From an uncultured Prevotella sp. (lineage in GTDB: Bacteria; Bacteroidota; Bacteroidia; Bacteroidales; Bacteroidaceae), in the NCBI GenBank assembly GCA_946415755.1, contig CAMKTS010000005.1:52396-116395 (forward strand): 64,000 nucleotides of DNA, read 5' to 3'. The first letter of the stretch is position 1. Each line of letters opens with the position of its first letter. Below the pieces are notes generated by a model. It had not been told where the DNA came from, did not search any database, and was given only the letters and a program-made list of their open reading frames with translations. The translations under genes were made by a program, and so were the position numbers. Of this stretch, positions 44,301 through 51,728 are shown in pieces.

Positions 44301-44426
44301 GTTTACCTGTGAGTTCGACAGTCCGTTGTTGGTGTCCAGGCGACGGAATTTCATTTCAGGAATGGCAGCCTGTGCGGCAGTAGCCGTCAGAAGCCAGGAA
44401 AGCAGTATACAGATCAGTTTTCGCAT
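41310..44426 (-). CDS. HTCS-like sensor lacking phospho-acceptor, receiver and DNA-binding domains
   Basis: 1038 residues. A signal peptide precedes a long two-component-regulator propeller (many GLWIGT-like blades such as GFVWVGTAYGLNRYDGY), then a Y_Y_Y domain (about 730-800) and one membrane helix (about 807-826). A HATPase fold closes the protein: N-box Asn942, DNGIGI at about 971-976 and GDGIGL at about 991-996. The usual HTCS continuation (HisKA helix with HExRTP, receiver, AraC HTH) is absent; only LAHERA lies where the acceptor helix should be. It should sense a periplasmic oligosaccharide, but output must be indirect or lost. It is 43 bp upstream of GH31, with its own promoter at 44461-44492. 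Confidence 0.85.
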   Translation of the reverse strand: MRKLICILLSWLLTATAAQAAIPEMKFRRLDTNNGLSNSQVNCLHRDSRGFVWVGTAYGLNRYDGYRVKTFYSNKNDTTTMRDNYTDQIMEDYTGKLWLKQGMNYCVYNPVTERFERNVGRILKEYGIEGGVERVYIDGKKNFWVKIYDQGYYFYNPTTKQSHHYKLGYGKGEFNPTYGVSTIADYKDGILLVTNCGELVYLNSKKGVVEWDNKWMRENGGPENKDYWLSVDKDDNFWVATEDYTFIYMQKEKRWYKSLPEWLRERGVQNVPDKMLVWDIKVDHRNWLWVATDHDGLFVVDLKDWQMKQFLNNKFDESTISDNTPKHLCPDNRGQMWIGTFKNGVNQYQEGLASIKCLEIGDINTVVEDLHGNYWIGSNVDGIIVYNPKTGETLNHYTKANSPMIGNIMVGSCRAKDGSLWFGSYNGGLIHCIPSKDGSGQATIVNYVATGAPDGLATNNVWSVTEDKWGRIWLGTLGGGIQMLDLKTGKFRTWNTRNTKLTGDYMTSVWWIKKGWLMVGTNWYYCFVNPVTGKLANRVIPDDPNVKVNVAMSSCVMEDSRGLIWQGSSSGATVYDQKTGRVWLLDMTHGLYGSSVCSITEDQEHMMWVVTDHGVSKIIPELQEDGTWQFIVRSYNTRDGLQHGTYNQRSAFLTHDGKILIGGQGGLDIINPKALSNTKSKECPVFSGLQLFDVDVPVGAEVNGRVILDEALDVCHKVTLSFNEQFTIQLASDAGNVNNGKRFVYKMEGFNDNWVKTLELNPNITYNSLRAGSYTLCVRMLNDDGSIGEEESQLEITIRPSFWRTRWMMLLYVLFLLAAAWFWRKWYMKRQERLMEVERKRRELEKKQWMNEMRMQLAHERAADGTRFDNDGPLATESAAETMPLTKMPTDLVDFVRQLCNDYTSIADNRQVKVTFLSAVKDLEVTVDRDKLTEVFHILFRNSAAFSPDECRISVGVARMQDGRPQIQVADNGIGIKDEYKEHAFDPMANGDGIGLDHVSDIVKAHGGTIRIDDNPGGGTIFVITLPAEEVVEDAVQF

Positions 44427-44460
44427 GTCTAATTATTCCAAGTCAGTAATATCTATCGTG

Positions 44461-44492
44461 CAAAAATACAACATTTCTGCCATACCACCAAA
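44461..44492 (-). promoter_or_regulatory. Consensus promoter for the sensor-GH31-GH2 operon
   Basis: On the minus strand TTTG (44492-44489), a 20-bp spacer and TATTTTTG (44468-44461) match the Bacteroidetes consensus. It ends about 35 bp before the ATG at 44426. Its -33 element overlaps the T-tract of the preceding terminator. Confidence 0.65.
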
Positions 44493-44496
44493 AAAA

Positions 44497-44522
44497 TGCC
44501 CGATTATTTGGGAAATCGGGCA
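44497..44522 (-). terminator. Intrinsic terminator after the LytS-type kinase gene
   Basis: An 8-bp stem (44497-44504 with 44515-44522) followed on the minus strand by a run of Ts (plus-strand A-run at 44490-44496). It lies about 50 bp past the kinase stop codon. Confidence 0.75.
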
Positions 44523-44571
44523 AATTCTGAGCCGTTAGGGGCTGCAGATGACAGTGAGGAACTGGAATGTG

Positions 44572-45780
44572 CTATCCCTCCAGCGGGATGGTCAGCTCCA
44601 CGTTGTAGATGTCGGCTTCGTCTTGGATGCTTAGTGTATAGTTGTTGTCATATAACAGGTTTAAGCGTTGCTTGACGTTGGCAAGACCTACACCGCCTTT
44701 CTCCTGCACGGGGCTGTCGGCCTTGGAGTTACGGCACTGGAAGTGCAGCTGCCGCTGACCAATGGTGACGCAGATGTCGATGAACGAGTCGTGCTGGTAC
44801 GAGATGCCGTGCTTGAAGGCATTCTCGATGAAGGTGATGAGCATGAGCGGGGGGATCTGCAGGTCGGGAACCTCGCCGGGCAAGTCGACGTTGATGCGTA
44901 CCTTGTCGGTATAGCGCAGCTTCATCAGCGTGAGGTAGTTGCGGATGAAGTCGAACTCACGGGAGAGGGGAACACCCTGCTTGTTGCCCTCGTAGAGTAC
45001 GAAGCGCATCATCTTCGACAGTTCCAGGATGGTATGCTGGGCCTTCTCCGGGTCGATGTCGACGAGGGCATGGATGTTGTTGAGTGTGTTCATGAAGAAG
45101 TGGGGATTGATCTGATATTTCAGATACTCCAGCTGCTGCTCCAGGTTTTGCTTCTCAAGGGCATGTAGGCGCTTGCGGTCGTCGCGTGTCTTGAAGAAGA
45201 ACTTGATGCCCAGGTTCATGCCCAGCATGAGTATCAGGATGACGACGGCTACAATGTCGTGCATGTCCATGAAGCCGGGCGACGGCTGACGATGACCGCG
45301 AGGCGACGGCTGACGGCCATCTGGATGCTTGGGAGGCATCGGCCGAAGACCATCGGGAGGCGTGGGAGCCTCGTCGGGGCCTGTTTCGTCGGGTGGGGTG
45401 GGAGCCTCGTCGAAGAATGCCTCGTCGGGAGGTGCCTCGCCTTGACGCTCGTGCTGGGCCATGGGAGGTTTGCGATGCTCCATGTGAGCAGGACGGTTGG
45501 TACACTGGTAGAGGATGAAACCTGCCAGGATGGCGGTAACGATGGAGCAATAGAGCGCGCGTCGCTGGCGATAGACCAGCAGGGGGGCTATCAGGAAGTT
45601 GTGGACGAGGAAGATGCCGAAGAAGATGGCAAACTGCCGCCACACGACGAGTACCTCATGCCAGTCGAACGATAGCGACGAGTCGGTGGCAGTACGGACG
45701 TAGAGGCTCAGCAGGGGCGCTGTGAAGAGAAGTCCCCACAGCGCCGCATAGACTGCATTCTCGTGTTTCGAATAATTCAT
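44572..45780 (-). CDS. LytS/YehU-type sensor histidine kinase, orphan
   Basis: 402 residues. About four membrane helices (around residues 10-28, 47-70, 75-92, 174-192) flank a Pro-, Asp- and His-rich extracytoplasmic loop (about 95-172; APPDEAFFDEAPTPPDE). A His_kinase domain follows, with acceptor His227 in YQINPHFFMNTLNN, and a HATPase domain (FIENAFKHGI; KGGVGLANVKQRL). These kinases usually sit beside a LytTR response regulator, but none is adjacent here. The gene is last in an operon with two Cthe_2159-type carbohydrate-binding proteins, 39 bp downstream, suggesting they are functionally linked. The loop composition suggests a cation-binding or flexible spacer role, which is speculative. 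Confidence 0.88.
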   Translation of the reverse strand: MNYSKHENAVYAALWGLLFTAPLLSLYVRTATDSSLSFDWHEVLVVWRQFAIFFGIFLVHNFLIAPLLVYRQRRALYCSIVTAILAGFILYQCTNRPAHMEHRKPPMAQHERQGEAPPDEAFFDEAPTPPDETGPDEAPTPPDGLRPMPPKHPDGRQPSPRGHRQPSPGFMDMHDIVAVVILILMLGMNLGIKFFFKTRDDRKRLHALEKQNLEQQLEYLKYQINPHFFMNTLNNIHALVDIDPEKAQHTILELSKMMRFVLYEGNKQGVPLSREFDFIRNYLTLMKLRYTDKVRINVDLPGEVPDLQIPPLMLITFIENAFKHGISYQHDSFIDICVTIGQRQLHFQCRNSKADSPVQEKGGVGLANVKQRLNLLYDNNYTLSIQDEADIYNVELTIPLEG

Positions 45781-45819
45781 GGCTTACTGACTATTGATGG
45801 GTGTTCAGCATGGGATGAC

Positions 45820-47835
45820 TTACCAGCGGCCACCGCCACTGCTATAGTTGGAGAGCGTGACAGAAGAGCCGTTGCTCACCGTGCCGCCGATATTGGCCAT
45901 GCCACCGAAATACTCCGTGCCGCCACTGACGGTGACACCTGAAGAGAGGGTGGGGGTAGAAGAGGTGTAGACAATCAGTTTCAGGCTACTGCTGCTGCTG
46001 CCTGGGCGCCCACCGTCCCAGCCACCACCGCCTCCACCAGTAGAGGATTGGGTGGGTGTCTGGAAGGCTGCTACAAGTGTTCCTCCGTTATACAGCGCAT
46101 ACCAGCTGTTGCCCGTCCATGAGGAAGCCGACTTGCAGGTACCGCCACTGATGCTTGCACCATTCTCCAAATCACCGACAGCGATGACGGTGCCTCCCTG
46201 GATGTACAGCTTGTAGCCGCCCTCGGTATTGGCATCTATCGACTTCTCGGCACCTCCGGAGCCTACGGCATATACCAAGCCACCTTTGATATACAGGTTG
46301 CCGTTGGCATCGATGCCGTCGTTCTTGGCACCTCGTGAGTAGACGTAGCCGCCGGAGATGGTCATGTGACTGCTGGAATTGATGCCGTCATCGTAGGCAT
46401 CGACGGTGATGTGTCCGCCTGTGATGTCCAGCGTACCCTTGGTCTCTATGCCTTCTCCGCCAATGCCCGTAGTGGAGACGGTGATGGCTCCTCCGGAGAT
46501 TACCATGTTGCCATCGGCCTTGATACCTTTGGGCGACGATTTGTAGTCGCTACTGTAGCGGTCGAGGGTCTGGTTGTCAGTAATTTCTGTCAGTGTACCG
46601 GAAGACGAGGCTCCTACGGCATTGCCCGACGTGCTGATGGTGATGTCGCCACCGCTGATGTCCATCGTGCCGTCTACGCTGATGCCCTTGCCGCCATTAC
46701 CGGTGCTGGTCAGCTTCAGCGTGCCGCCGCTGATGGTCATCTTGCCATCGGCACCAAGACAGGCAGAGGCCTTGGTCTTCTTGTCATTGCTGTCCCATAC
46801 GCCACCGCCAGTGGTGTTAATGGTGACCACGAGGGGTGTCTTGCTATTGGCTTCGCAGACCAGGATATCGCCATTGGCCTTGATGCCCTTGGCGGCATCT
46901 GCCGTGACACCAATGGTGATGGTACCTCCTTCGAGATAGATGTTGCCCGTGTCCTCATCTTCGTGGCCTCCCTCGGCAGCATCGGTAGCGGCAATGGGCG
47001 TTCCGTCGGCATTGTCGATGTCGCATTGGATGCCATCGTCGCCTGTGCCGCTGATGTTCAGCTCACCACTCTCCATGAGGAAGTATTCGTTGCACGACAG
47101 GCCGTCCTTTGTGGCAGCGAGGATGTTGACGGTACAGTTCTTCATCTCCGTATAGTCGCCGCTCTTGATGCCGTGGGCCTTGCTGCCGTAGGCGTAGACG
47201 TTGAGTATGCCCTTGCCCTTCAGCTCCAGATGTCCCTTGCAATACAGACAGCCTTTGTCGGTGCTTGCCTCGCCGTCTTTCAACGTATTGGTGCTGCCCT
47301 TCTTGACGCTGAAGTCGATGCGCTTGCCATTGGTGATGTTGATGGGGGCACCGTTGGGATTGGTCAGTTCCAGACCGTTGACGGCTACCGTACACTTGGC
47401 ACTGCCACCCAGCGTCAGCGAACCGTCGGTAGAGCTACCGCTGAGGTTATAGGTGATTTCAGAGAAGGTGCCGTCGTTGATGAGGTCGTTGGTGATGGCA
47501 TCACTCTGTGTGATGGTGACATGCGCACCGCTGACAGTGGCCGTGACGTACTGGGCAATGTTGCCAGCCACGAAGACACTGGCCTCGGAGCCGCTGAAGA
47601 CCACATTCACCTCGTTGTCGGTGACGACCGTCTCGTCGGTGTACATCTTGGTAATGTCGCTGAGGTTATACGTCTTGTTGAGGATGGTCAGCGTCTGCCC
47701 GCCGCTATAGGTCATCACACCTGTCTGAGAGGCGGGGTAGGCATCGGTGACATTGCCGGTGGTAACGTTCAGCGTTTGTGCCGTGGCTGCTGTGATGGTC
47801 AGCCAGAAAGCCATTGTTGTCAGTATCTTGTTCAT
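45820..47835 (-). CDS. Secreted Cthe_2159-type (DUF4353) carbohydrate-binding beta-helix protein
   Basis: About 671 residues from the ATG at 47835 (MNKILTTMAFWLTITAATAQ, signal peptide); a 12-codon upstream extension is less likely. The body is a right-handed beta-helix built from short rungs (GKMTISGGTLKLTSTGNGGKG, GNMVISGGAITVSTTGIGG, GTLDITGGHITVDAYDDGI), the hallmark of Cthe_2159-like proteins, whose founder binds cellulose and polygalacturonate. A Gly/Ser-rich stretch and a beta-domain end the protein. It is homologous to the lipoprotein at 48272-50074 and in the same operon. The ligand here is unknown. Confidence 0.85.
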   Translation of the reverse strand: MNKILTTMAFWLTITAATAQTLNVTTGNVTDAYPASQTGVMTYSGGQTLTILNKTYNLSDITKMYTDETVVTDNEVNVVFSGSEASVFVAGNIAQYVTATVSGAHVTITQSDAITNDLINDGTFSEITYNLSGSSTDGSLTLGGSAKCTVAVNGLELTNPNGAPINITNGKRIDFSVKKGSTNTLKDGEASTDKGCLYCKGHLELKGKGILNVYAYGSKAHGIKSGDYTEMKNCTVNILAATKDGLSCNEYFLMESGELNISGTGDDGIQCDIDNADGTPIAATDAAEGGHEDEDTGNIYLEGGTITIGVTADAAKGIKANGDILVCEANSKTPLVVTINTTGGGVWDSNDKKTKASACLGADGKMTISGGTLKLTSTGNGGKGISVDGTMDISGGDITISTSGNAVGASSSGTLTEITDNQTLDRYSSDYKSSPKGIKADGNMVISGGAITVSTTGIGGEGIETKGTLDITGGHITVDAYDDGINSSSHMTISGGYVYSRGAKNDGIDANGNLYIKGGLVYAVGSGGAEKSIDANTEGGYKLYIQGGTVIAVGDLENGASISGGTCKSASSWTGNSWYALYNGGTLVAAFQTPTQSSTGGGGGGWDGGRPGSSSSSLKLIVYTSSTPTLSSGVTVSGGTEYFGGMANIGGTVSNGSSVTLSNYSSGGGRW

Positions 47836-47857
47836 TCTGATTCTTGTTAGAGGGTTC

Positions 47858-48247
47858 TTACTTGACTGCAACTTTCACGTTCCTGCCGTTGATCTTCATG
47901 ATATACACACCAGTAGGCAACTGAGTGCCCAGGGGCATCCTGCGGCCGTTGAGGTCGTACACCTCCGTGGCCTCGTCGATGTTCAGGGTGTTGGTAGTAA
48001 GGGTACTGATGCCCGTCGTCTCGCTGTTGGAAAACTCCATCTGCGTCAGGCTGTTCAGGGGAATGGTGGCCAGCGTTGTCGTACCGCTGCTGGCTACAAG
48101 GTTGGTGCCGCTCACCGTCAGTGTCAGATCGGTGGCTGCCACTGCCTGCTGACCATCGCTCGTGGTGAACACGAGATACTGGTAGTCGGCTGCCTGCAGC
48201 CCTGTCGTGAGGGCTGCAAGCATGGTTGTCATCAATAACTTCTTCAT
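47858..48247 (-). CDS. Small secreted protein with a type IX-like sorting C-terminus
   Basis: 129 residues with a signal peptide (MKKLLMTTMLAALTTGLQA). A short beta-rich domain (YLVFTTSDGQQAVAATDLTL, then IPLNSLTQMEFSN) is followed by VYDLNGRRM, then LPTGVYIMKINGRNVKVAVK, which matches the C-terminal sorting domain of type IX secretion cargo. Similar small proteins occur beside Cthe_2159-type genes in Prevotella. It lies between the two carbohydrate-binding genes, 22-24 bp from each, so it is part of the operon. Function is unknown. Confidence 0.75.
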   Translation of the reverse strand: MKKLLMTTMLAALTTGLQAADYQYLVFTTSDGQQAVAATDLTLTVSGTNLVASSGTTTLATIPLNSLTQMEFSNSETTGISTLTTNTLNIDEATEVYDLNGRRMPLGTQLPTGVYIMKINGRNVKVAVK

Positions 48248-48271
48248 ATTTCTTCTATGTTTTTTGTTTTG

Positions 48272-50074
48272 TTAAGGCCGTCCATTTCCAGGCTGTGCGC
48301 CGCCAGGGCCTCCGCCCATACCACTGTTGATGGTGTTCGAGGCGGTGACCGTTTGCGAAGTGCTGCCCAGATTTAATGTATAGCTGCTGCCACTGGTCAT
48401 GCCAGGTACGCTGACAATGATGGTGCCGCTGCTGTAGGAGTAGGGAGGCATGGTGAAGGTGGCCAGTGTCGTAGAGCTGTTGCCGACGGTAACGGTACCG
48501 TTGGCTGTCACTCCACCGCTGGTGGTCGCAATGCCTTGTGAGGTGCTTCCTACGGAGCCGTCGACACGTCCTCCGATACCGAAGATCTTGCCACCTGTGA
48601 TATAGAGTTTGTGCTGCTCGTCAATGTCGATGCCCGTCTCTGCACCGCCGGCACCCATTGCAATCAGGGTGCCTCCCTTGATGTAGAGGTTGCCGTTGGT
48701 GTCGATACCGTCATTGTTGGTGCCTACGGCTACCACGTTGCCGCCGCTGATGGTCAGGTCGCTGCTGGAGTTGATGGCATCGTCGTGGGCTGCTACCTGT
48801 ACGTCGCCGCCAGTGATGGTCAGCGTACCCTTCGACTCGATGCCTTCTGCATTGTTGCCGCTGGTGCGTACCATGACGGTGCCTCCGGTGATGTTCAGCA
48901 CACCATGTACATTCTTCGTACCGATTTTAATACCCTTGGGCGATGAGGTATAGGCATCGTCCAGGTTGTCGGTGTTGCCCGTGTAGTTATGGTTCTCGGT
49001 CGTGCCGTCGTTGTAGTACAGACCACCACTGGTGATGATGTGTATCGTTCCACCATTGATATAACCCTCCCAGTCAGCCTTGAGACCCTTGCCGCCGCTG
49101 CCTGAGGATTTCAGACATATCTCACCGCCGTTGATGGTAAGGACAGAGTCGCAGGCAATACCTGCCGAGCCCTTCGTCTCCAAATCTTCCGTGTCCCATT
49201 CACCATTGCTGGTGCTGACCACGGTGGTGCGTCCGCCATTGATGGTGACATCCACATCACTGTTGATTCCCTTGGCACCAGGTGCAGAAACCTTCACATT
49301 GAGGATACCGCCGTTGATGTAGAGGTCATCGCCGCTCTTGATGCCGTGGTTGGCGGTAGACTCCACATAGACGTTGATGCCCTTGTCGAACACGACGTTA
49401 CTCTTGCCGTGAATACCGTTGTTGTAGGTTCCATAGACTTCCAGTGAGCCAGTGCCGCTGAAGAGCAGCTTGCCCTTTGCGAAGAGTGTACCCTTGTGGC
49501 TGTCATCGGCACTGGTGCCGTCAGTCAGTTTGTTGCTGCCCGTCAGTACGACGAAAGCCTTCTGCTTGCTTTGCAGGTCGAGAGCCGTGCTACGGGTATT
49601 GGTGATGTCGGCATTATGGAGATTCACTTGGTAGTCGGTTTTACCGTCGATGGTCAGCGAACCGTCGGCCGTCGTGCCAGTCACTACATAGCAGACACCC
49701 TCCACTGCGCCGTGGCTGGCCGTCACGTCATTGCCTTCGACAGTGATGGTGACACCATTTTCTTCTTTGGCAGTGGGGTTCGACATGTCGATGTTGACCG
49801 TCGTGGCAAAGGTGTGGCTGCTGATGTCATCACTAGCCTCGGTGTAGGTGGCTGTTGCAGTATTGGCAGGCTCTGCCGTTGTCTTGTCGATGTCCACCGT
49901 AAAGTCAACCAACTCACCGCTGCCTGCAGTAGCGCTTCCATTGCCTTGCATGCCAGGTATTTCGCCATCGAAGGGAAGATTGTCGTTATAGGAACCCAGT
50001 GGGTCGTCGGAAGAGCAGGATGTTGTTACTGTCATCCATGCCGTCAGCATGGCAAAGAAAATCGTTTTTTTCAT
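48272..50074 (-). CDS. Cthe_2159-type (DUF4353) carbohydrate-binding lipoprotein
   Basis: 600 residues with a lipobox (TVTTSC). The body is a beta-helix of repeated rungs (GKLLFSGTGSLEVYGTYNNGI, DDLYINGGILNVKVSAPGA, GTLTITGGDVQVAAHDDAI), as in the secreted paralogue at 45820-47835. It ends in a small beta-domain and a Gly/Pro-rich tail. It is probably surface-exposed and carbohydrate-binding. It is the first gene of the operon leading to the LytS-type kinase, with a -7 box at 50118-50125. Confidence 0.85.
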   Translation of the reverse strand: MKKTIFFAMLTAWMTVTTSCSSDDPLGSYNDNLPFDGEIPGMQGNGSATAGSGELVDFTVDIDKTTAEPANTATATYTEASDDISSHTFATTVNIDMSNPTAKEENGVTITVEGNDVTASHGAVEGVCYVVTGTTADGSLTIDGKTDYQVNLHNADITNTRSTALDLQSKQKAFVVLTGSNKLTDGTSADDSHKGTLFAKGKLLFSGTGSLEVYGTYNNGIHGKSNVVFDKGINVYVESTANHGIKSGDDLYINGGILNVKVSAPGAKGINSDVDVTINGGRTTVVSTSNGEWDTEDLETKGSAGIACDSVLTINGGEICLKSSGSGGKGLKADWEGYINGGTIHIITSGGLYYNDGTTENHNYTGNTDNLDDAYTSSPKGIKIGTKNVHGVLNITGGTVMVRTSGNNAEGIESKGTLTITGGDVQVAAHDDAINSSSDLTISGGNVVAVGTNNDGIDTNGNLYIKGGTLIAMGAGGAETGIDIDEQHKLYITGGKIFGIGGRVDGSVGSTSQGIATTSGGVTANGTVTVGNSSTTLATFTMPPYSYSSGTIIVSVPGMTSGSSYTLNLGSTSQTVTASNTINSGMGGGPGGAQPGNGRP

Positions 50075-50117
50075 CTTGTTAGTCTTTTAAGTGAATAAAT
50101 GTTCTGTTTTCTGACGG

Positions 50118-50125
50118 CAAAGATA
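50118..50125 (-). promoter_or_regulatory. -7 box of the Cthe_2159/LytS operon
   Basis: The minus strand reads TATCTTTG, matching TAnnTTTG, 43 bp upstream of the ATG at 50074. It begins just after the terminator of the preceding gene. Confidence 0.6.
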
Positions 50126-50128
50126 GAT

Positions 50129-50174
50129 AAAAAGAGCCAGCTCGCAAAAATTATTCAGCGAACTGGCTCTTTTT
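50129..50174 (-). terminator. Intrinsic terminator after the Ala-rich lipoprotein
   Basis: A 12-bp stem (50129-50140 with 50163-50174) with A/T-rich ends, giving a U-tract on the minus-strand transcript. It lies about 54 bp past the stop at 50228. Confidence 0.8.
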
Positions 50175-50227
50175 TTCAACGAATCAGCATGTAGCCTTTT
50201 CTTTATTCACAATTTGTGAAGAATAGC

Positions 50228-50833
50228 TTACAGCCCCAGCTTGTTCTTGGCAGCGGCAGCAGCATTGTCTACGGCTTCGCCAGCCTTCTGCTTGGCAGCA
50301 TCCTTCACTTCGTTGGCTTTTTCCTCTACAGCAGCCTTGCCTTCTTCAACCTTCTCGTTGACGGCATCGGCAGCAGCGTCCTTGGCACCCTCTACTGCAT
50401 CTACAGCAGCATCCTTGGCACCAGCCACCTTGTCGACGATGGTATTCACCACGCTCTCAGCATCAGCCTCGGTAACAGCGGCCAGAGCAGCAGCAGCGGC
50501 AGCATTGTCACCCACCACGGCCTTCACCTTGTCGGCATTCTCCTTCAGGAAGTTCTGTACCTTCACCACATACTCCTTGGCCACTTCGGGGTTGTTCTGA
50601 ATCAGCTCGGCAACCTTCTCCTTGACGGTGGCAAGGGCCTCCTGCAATTTGTTGGCATCGCCAGCCTCCAGTTGCTCGGTCAGTGCGCTGATGGCTCCAT
50701 TGGCAGCCTCGTCAGCCAGAGAATCGATAATAGCTACAGAGTCAACGGCCTCGGCCTGCTGGGTCTTGTTACCACACGATGCGGTGAAACCAATGGCTGC
50801 TACAGCCATCACTGCAAAAAGAATCTTCTTCAT
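50228..50833 (-). CDS. Ala/Lys/Glu-rich helical lipoprotein
   Basis: 201 residues with a lipobox (GFTASC, about Cys20). The rest is almost wholly alpha-helical and low in aromatic residues. The C-terminal 90 residues repeat AKDAA/VEGAKDAAADAV and VEEKANEVKDAAK units of 11-13 residues, as in LEA-like or apolipoprotein-like amphipathic helices. A protective or envelope-stress role is possible but unproven. It is a single-gene unit with a -7 box at 50884-50891 and its own terminator. Confidence 0.7.
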   Translation of the reverse strand: MKKILFAVMAVAAIGFTASCGNKTQQAEAVDSVAIIDSLADEAANGAISALTEQLEAGDANKLQEALATVKEKVAELIQNNPEVAKEYVVKVQNFLKENADKVKAVVGDNAAAAAALAAVTEADAESVVNTIVDKVAGAKDAAVDAVEGAKDAAADAVNEKVEEGKAAVEEKANEVKDAAKQKAGEAVDNAAAAAKNKLGL

Positions 50834-50883
50834 AATTTCTCTCTCCTTTTATTAATGAAACATGTTTTAGTTAAAAATCGTGG

Positions 50884-50891
50884 CAAAGATA
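50884..50891 (-). promoter_or_regulatory. -7 box for the Ala-rich lipoprotein
   Basis: The minus strand reads TATCTTTG, matching TAnnTTTG, 50 bp upstream of the ATG at 50833. Confidence 0.55.
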
Positions 50892-50947
50892 CTCCTTTTT
50901 TAAATAAGGTGTACTTTTTGTCTGTCACTTTTTTGTTTTTTTAATGA

Positions 50948-51703
50948 TTAGTCTTGCAGCAGTAACTCTACAGGACAATGGTCACTGCCCAAAATGTCGG
51001 TGTGTATCTTTGCATCGGCAATCTGTGGACGAAGACGTTCGGAGGCAACGAAGTAGTCGATGCGCCATCCGGCATTCTTCTGACGGGCCTGGAAGCGATA
51101 CGACCACCAGGAATATTCCACCTTTTCAGGATAGAGCGTGCGGAAGGTGTCGATAAAGCCACAGGCCAGCAGGTCGGAGAATTTCTCACGTTCCTGGTCG
51201 GTGAATCCGGCATTCATGCGGTTTGTCTTGGGATTCTTAAGGTCTATCTCCTCGTGAGCCACGTTCAGGTCACCACAAAGGATGACGGGCTTCTTGCTGT
51301 CGAGTTGTTTCAAATAGCTGCGGAAATCATCCTCCCACGACATGCGATACTCCAAACGCTTCAGACCGTCCTGTGAGTTGGGTGTATAGCAGCATACCAG
51401 AAAGAACGGCTCCATCTCCAAAGTGATGACACGCCCCTCGTGATCGTGCAGGTCGATGCCGATACCATACTCCACGTTCAGTGGCTTTTGGCGGGTGAAG
51501 ATGGCGGTGCCGCTGTAACCCTTCTTCTCAGCGTAGTTCCAGTACGCCTCATAGCCTTCAAACTGTAGGTCTAGTTGCCCTTGTTGCATCTTTGTCTCCT
51601 GCAGACAGAAGAAGTCTGCGTCCAGTTGTCTGAATATCTCACTGAAGCCCTTGCCTTCGCAAGCCCTCAGTCCGTTGACGTTCCATGAAATGAGTTTGGT
51701 CAT
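50948..51703 (-). CDS. xth: Exodeoxyribonuclease III
   Basis: 251 residues of the endonuclease/exonuclease/phosphatase fold. Conserved stretches: LISWNVNGLRA, CLQETKMQ (metal-binding Glu), GDLNVAHEEIDL, and the C-terminal RIDYFVASERL and ILGSDHCPVEL (catalytic Asp-His). This is an AP endonuclease and 3'-5' exonuclease for base-excision repair, in the cytosol. It follows the acyltransferase gene by 25 bp on the same strand. Length is normal. Confidence 0.95.
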   Translation of the reverse strand: MTKLISWNVNGLRACEGKGFSEIFRQLDADFFCLQETKMQQGQLDLQFEGYEAYWNYAEKKGYSGTAIFTRQKPLNVEYGIGIDLHDHEGRVITLEMEPFFLVCCYTPNSQDGLKRLEYRMSWEDDFRSYLKQLDSKKPVILCGDLNVAHEEIDLKNPKTNRMNAGFTDQEREKFSDLLACGFIDTFRTLYPEKVEYSWWSYRFQARQKNAGWRIDYFVASERLRPQIADAKIHTDILGSDHCPVELLLQD

Positions 51704-51728
51704 ATCTGTTTTTCTGATGTTTAGTTTG

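Noticed and set aside
46366..47850. 494-codon plus-strand open frame opposite the Cthe_2159-type gene
   Set aside because: Its translation is a Val/Ala/Asp-rich shadow with no signal, motif or promoter, while the minus strand encodes a clear beta-helix protein with a signal peptide.
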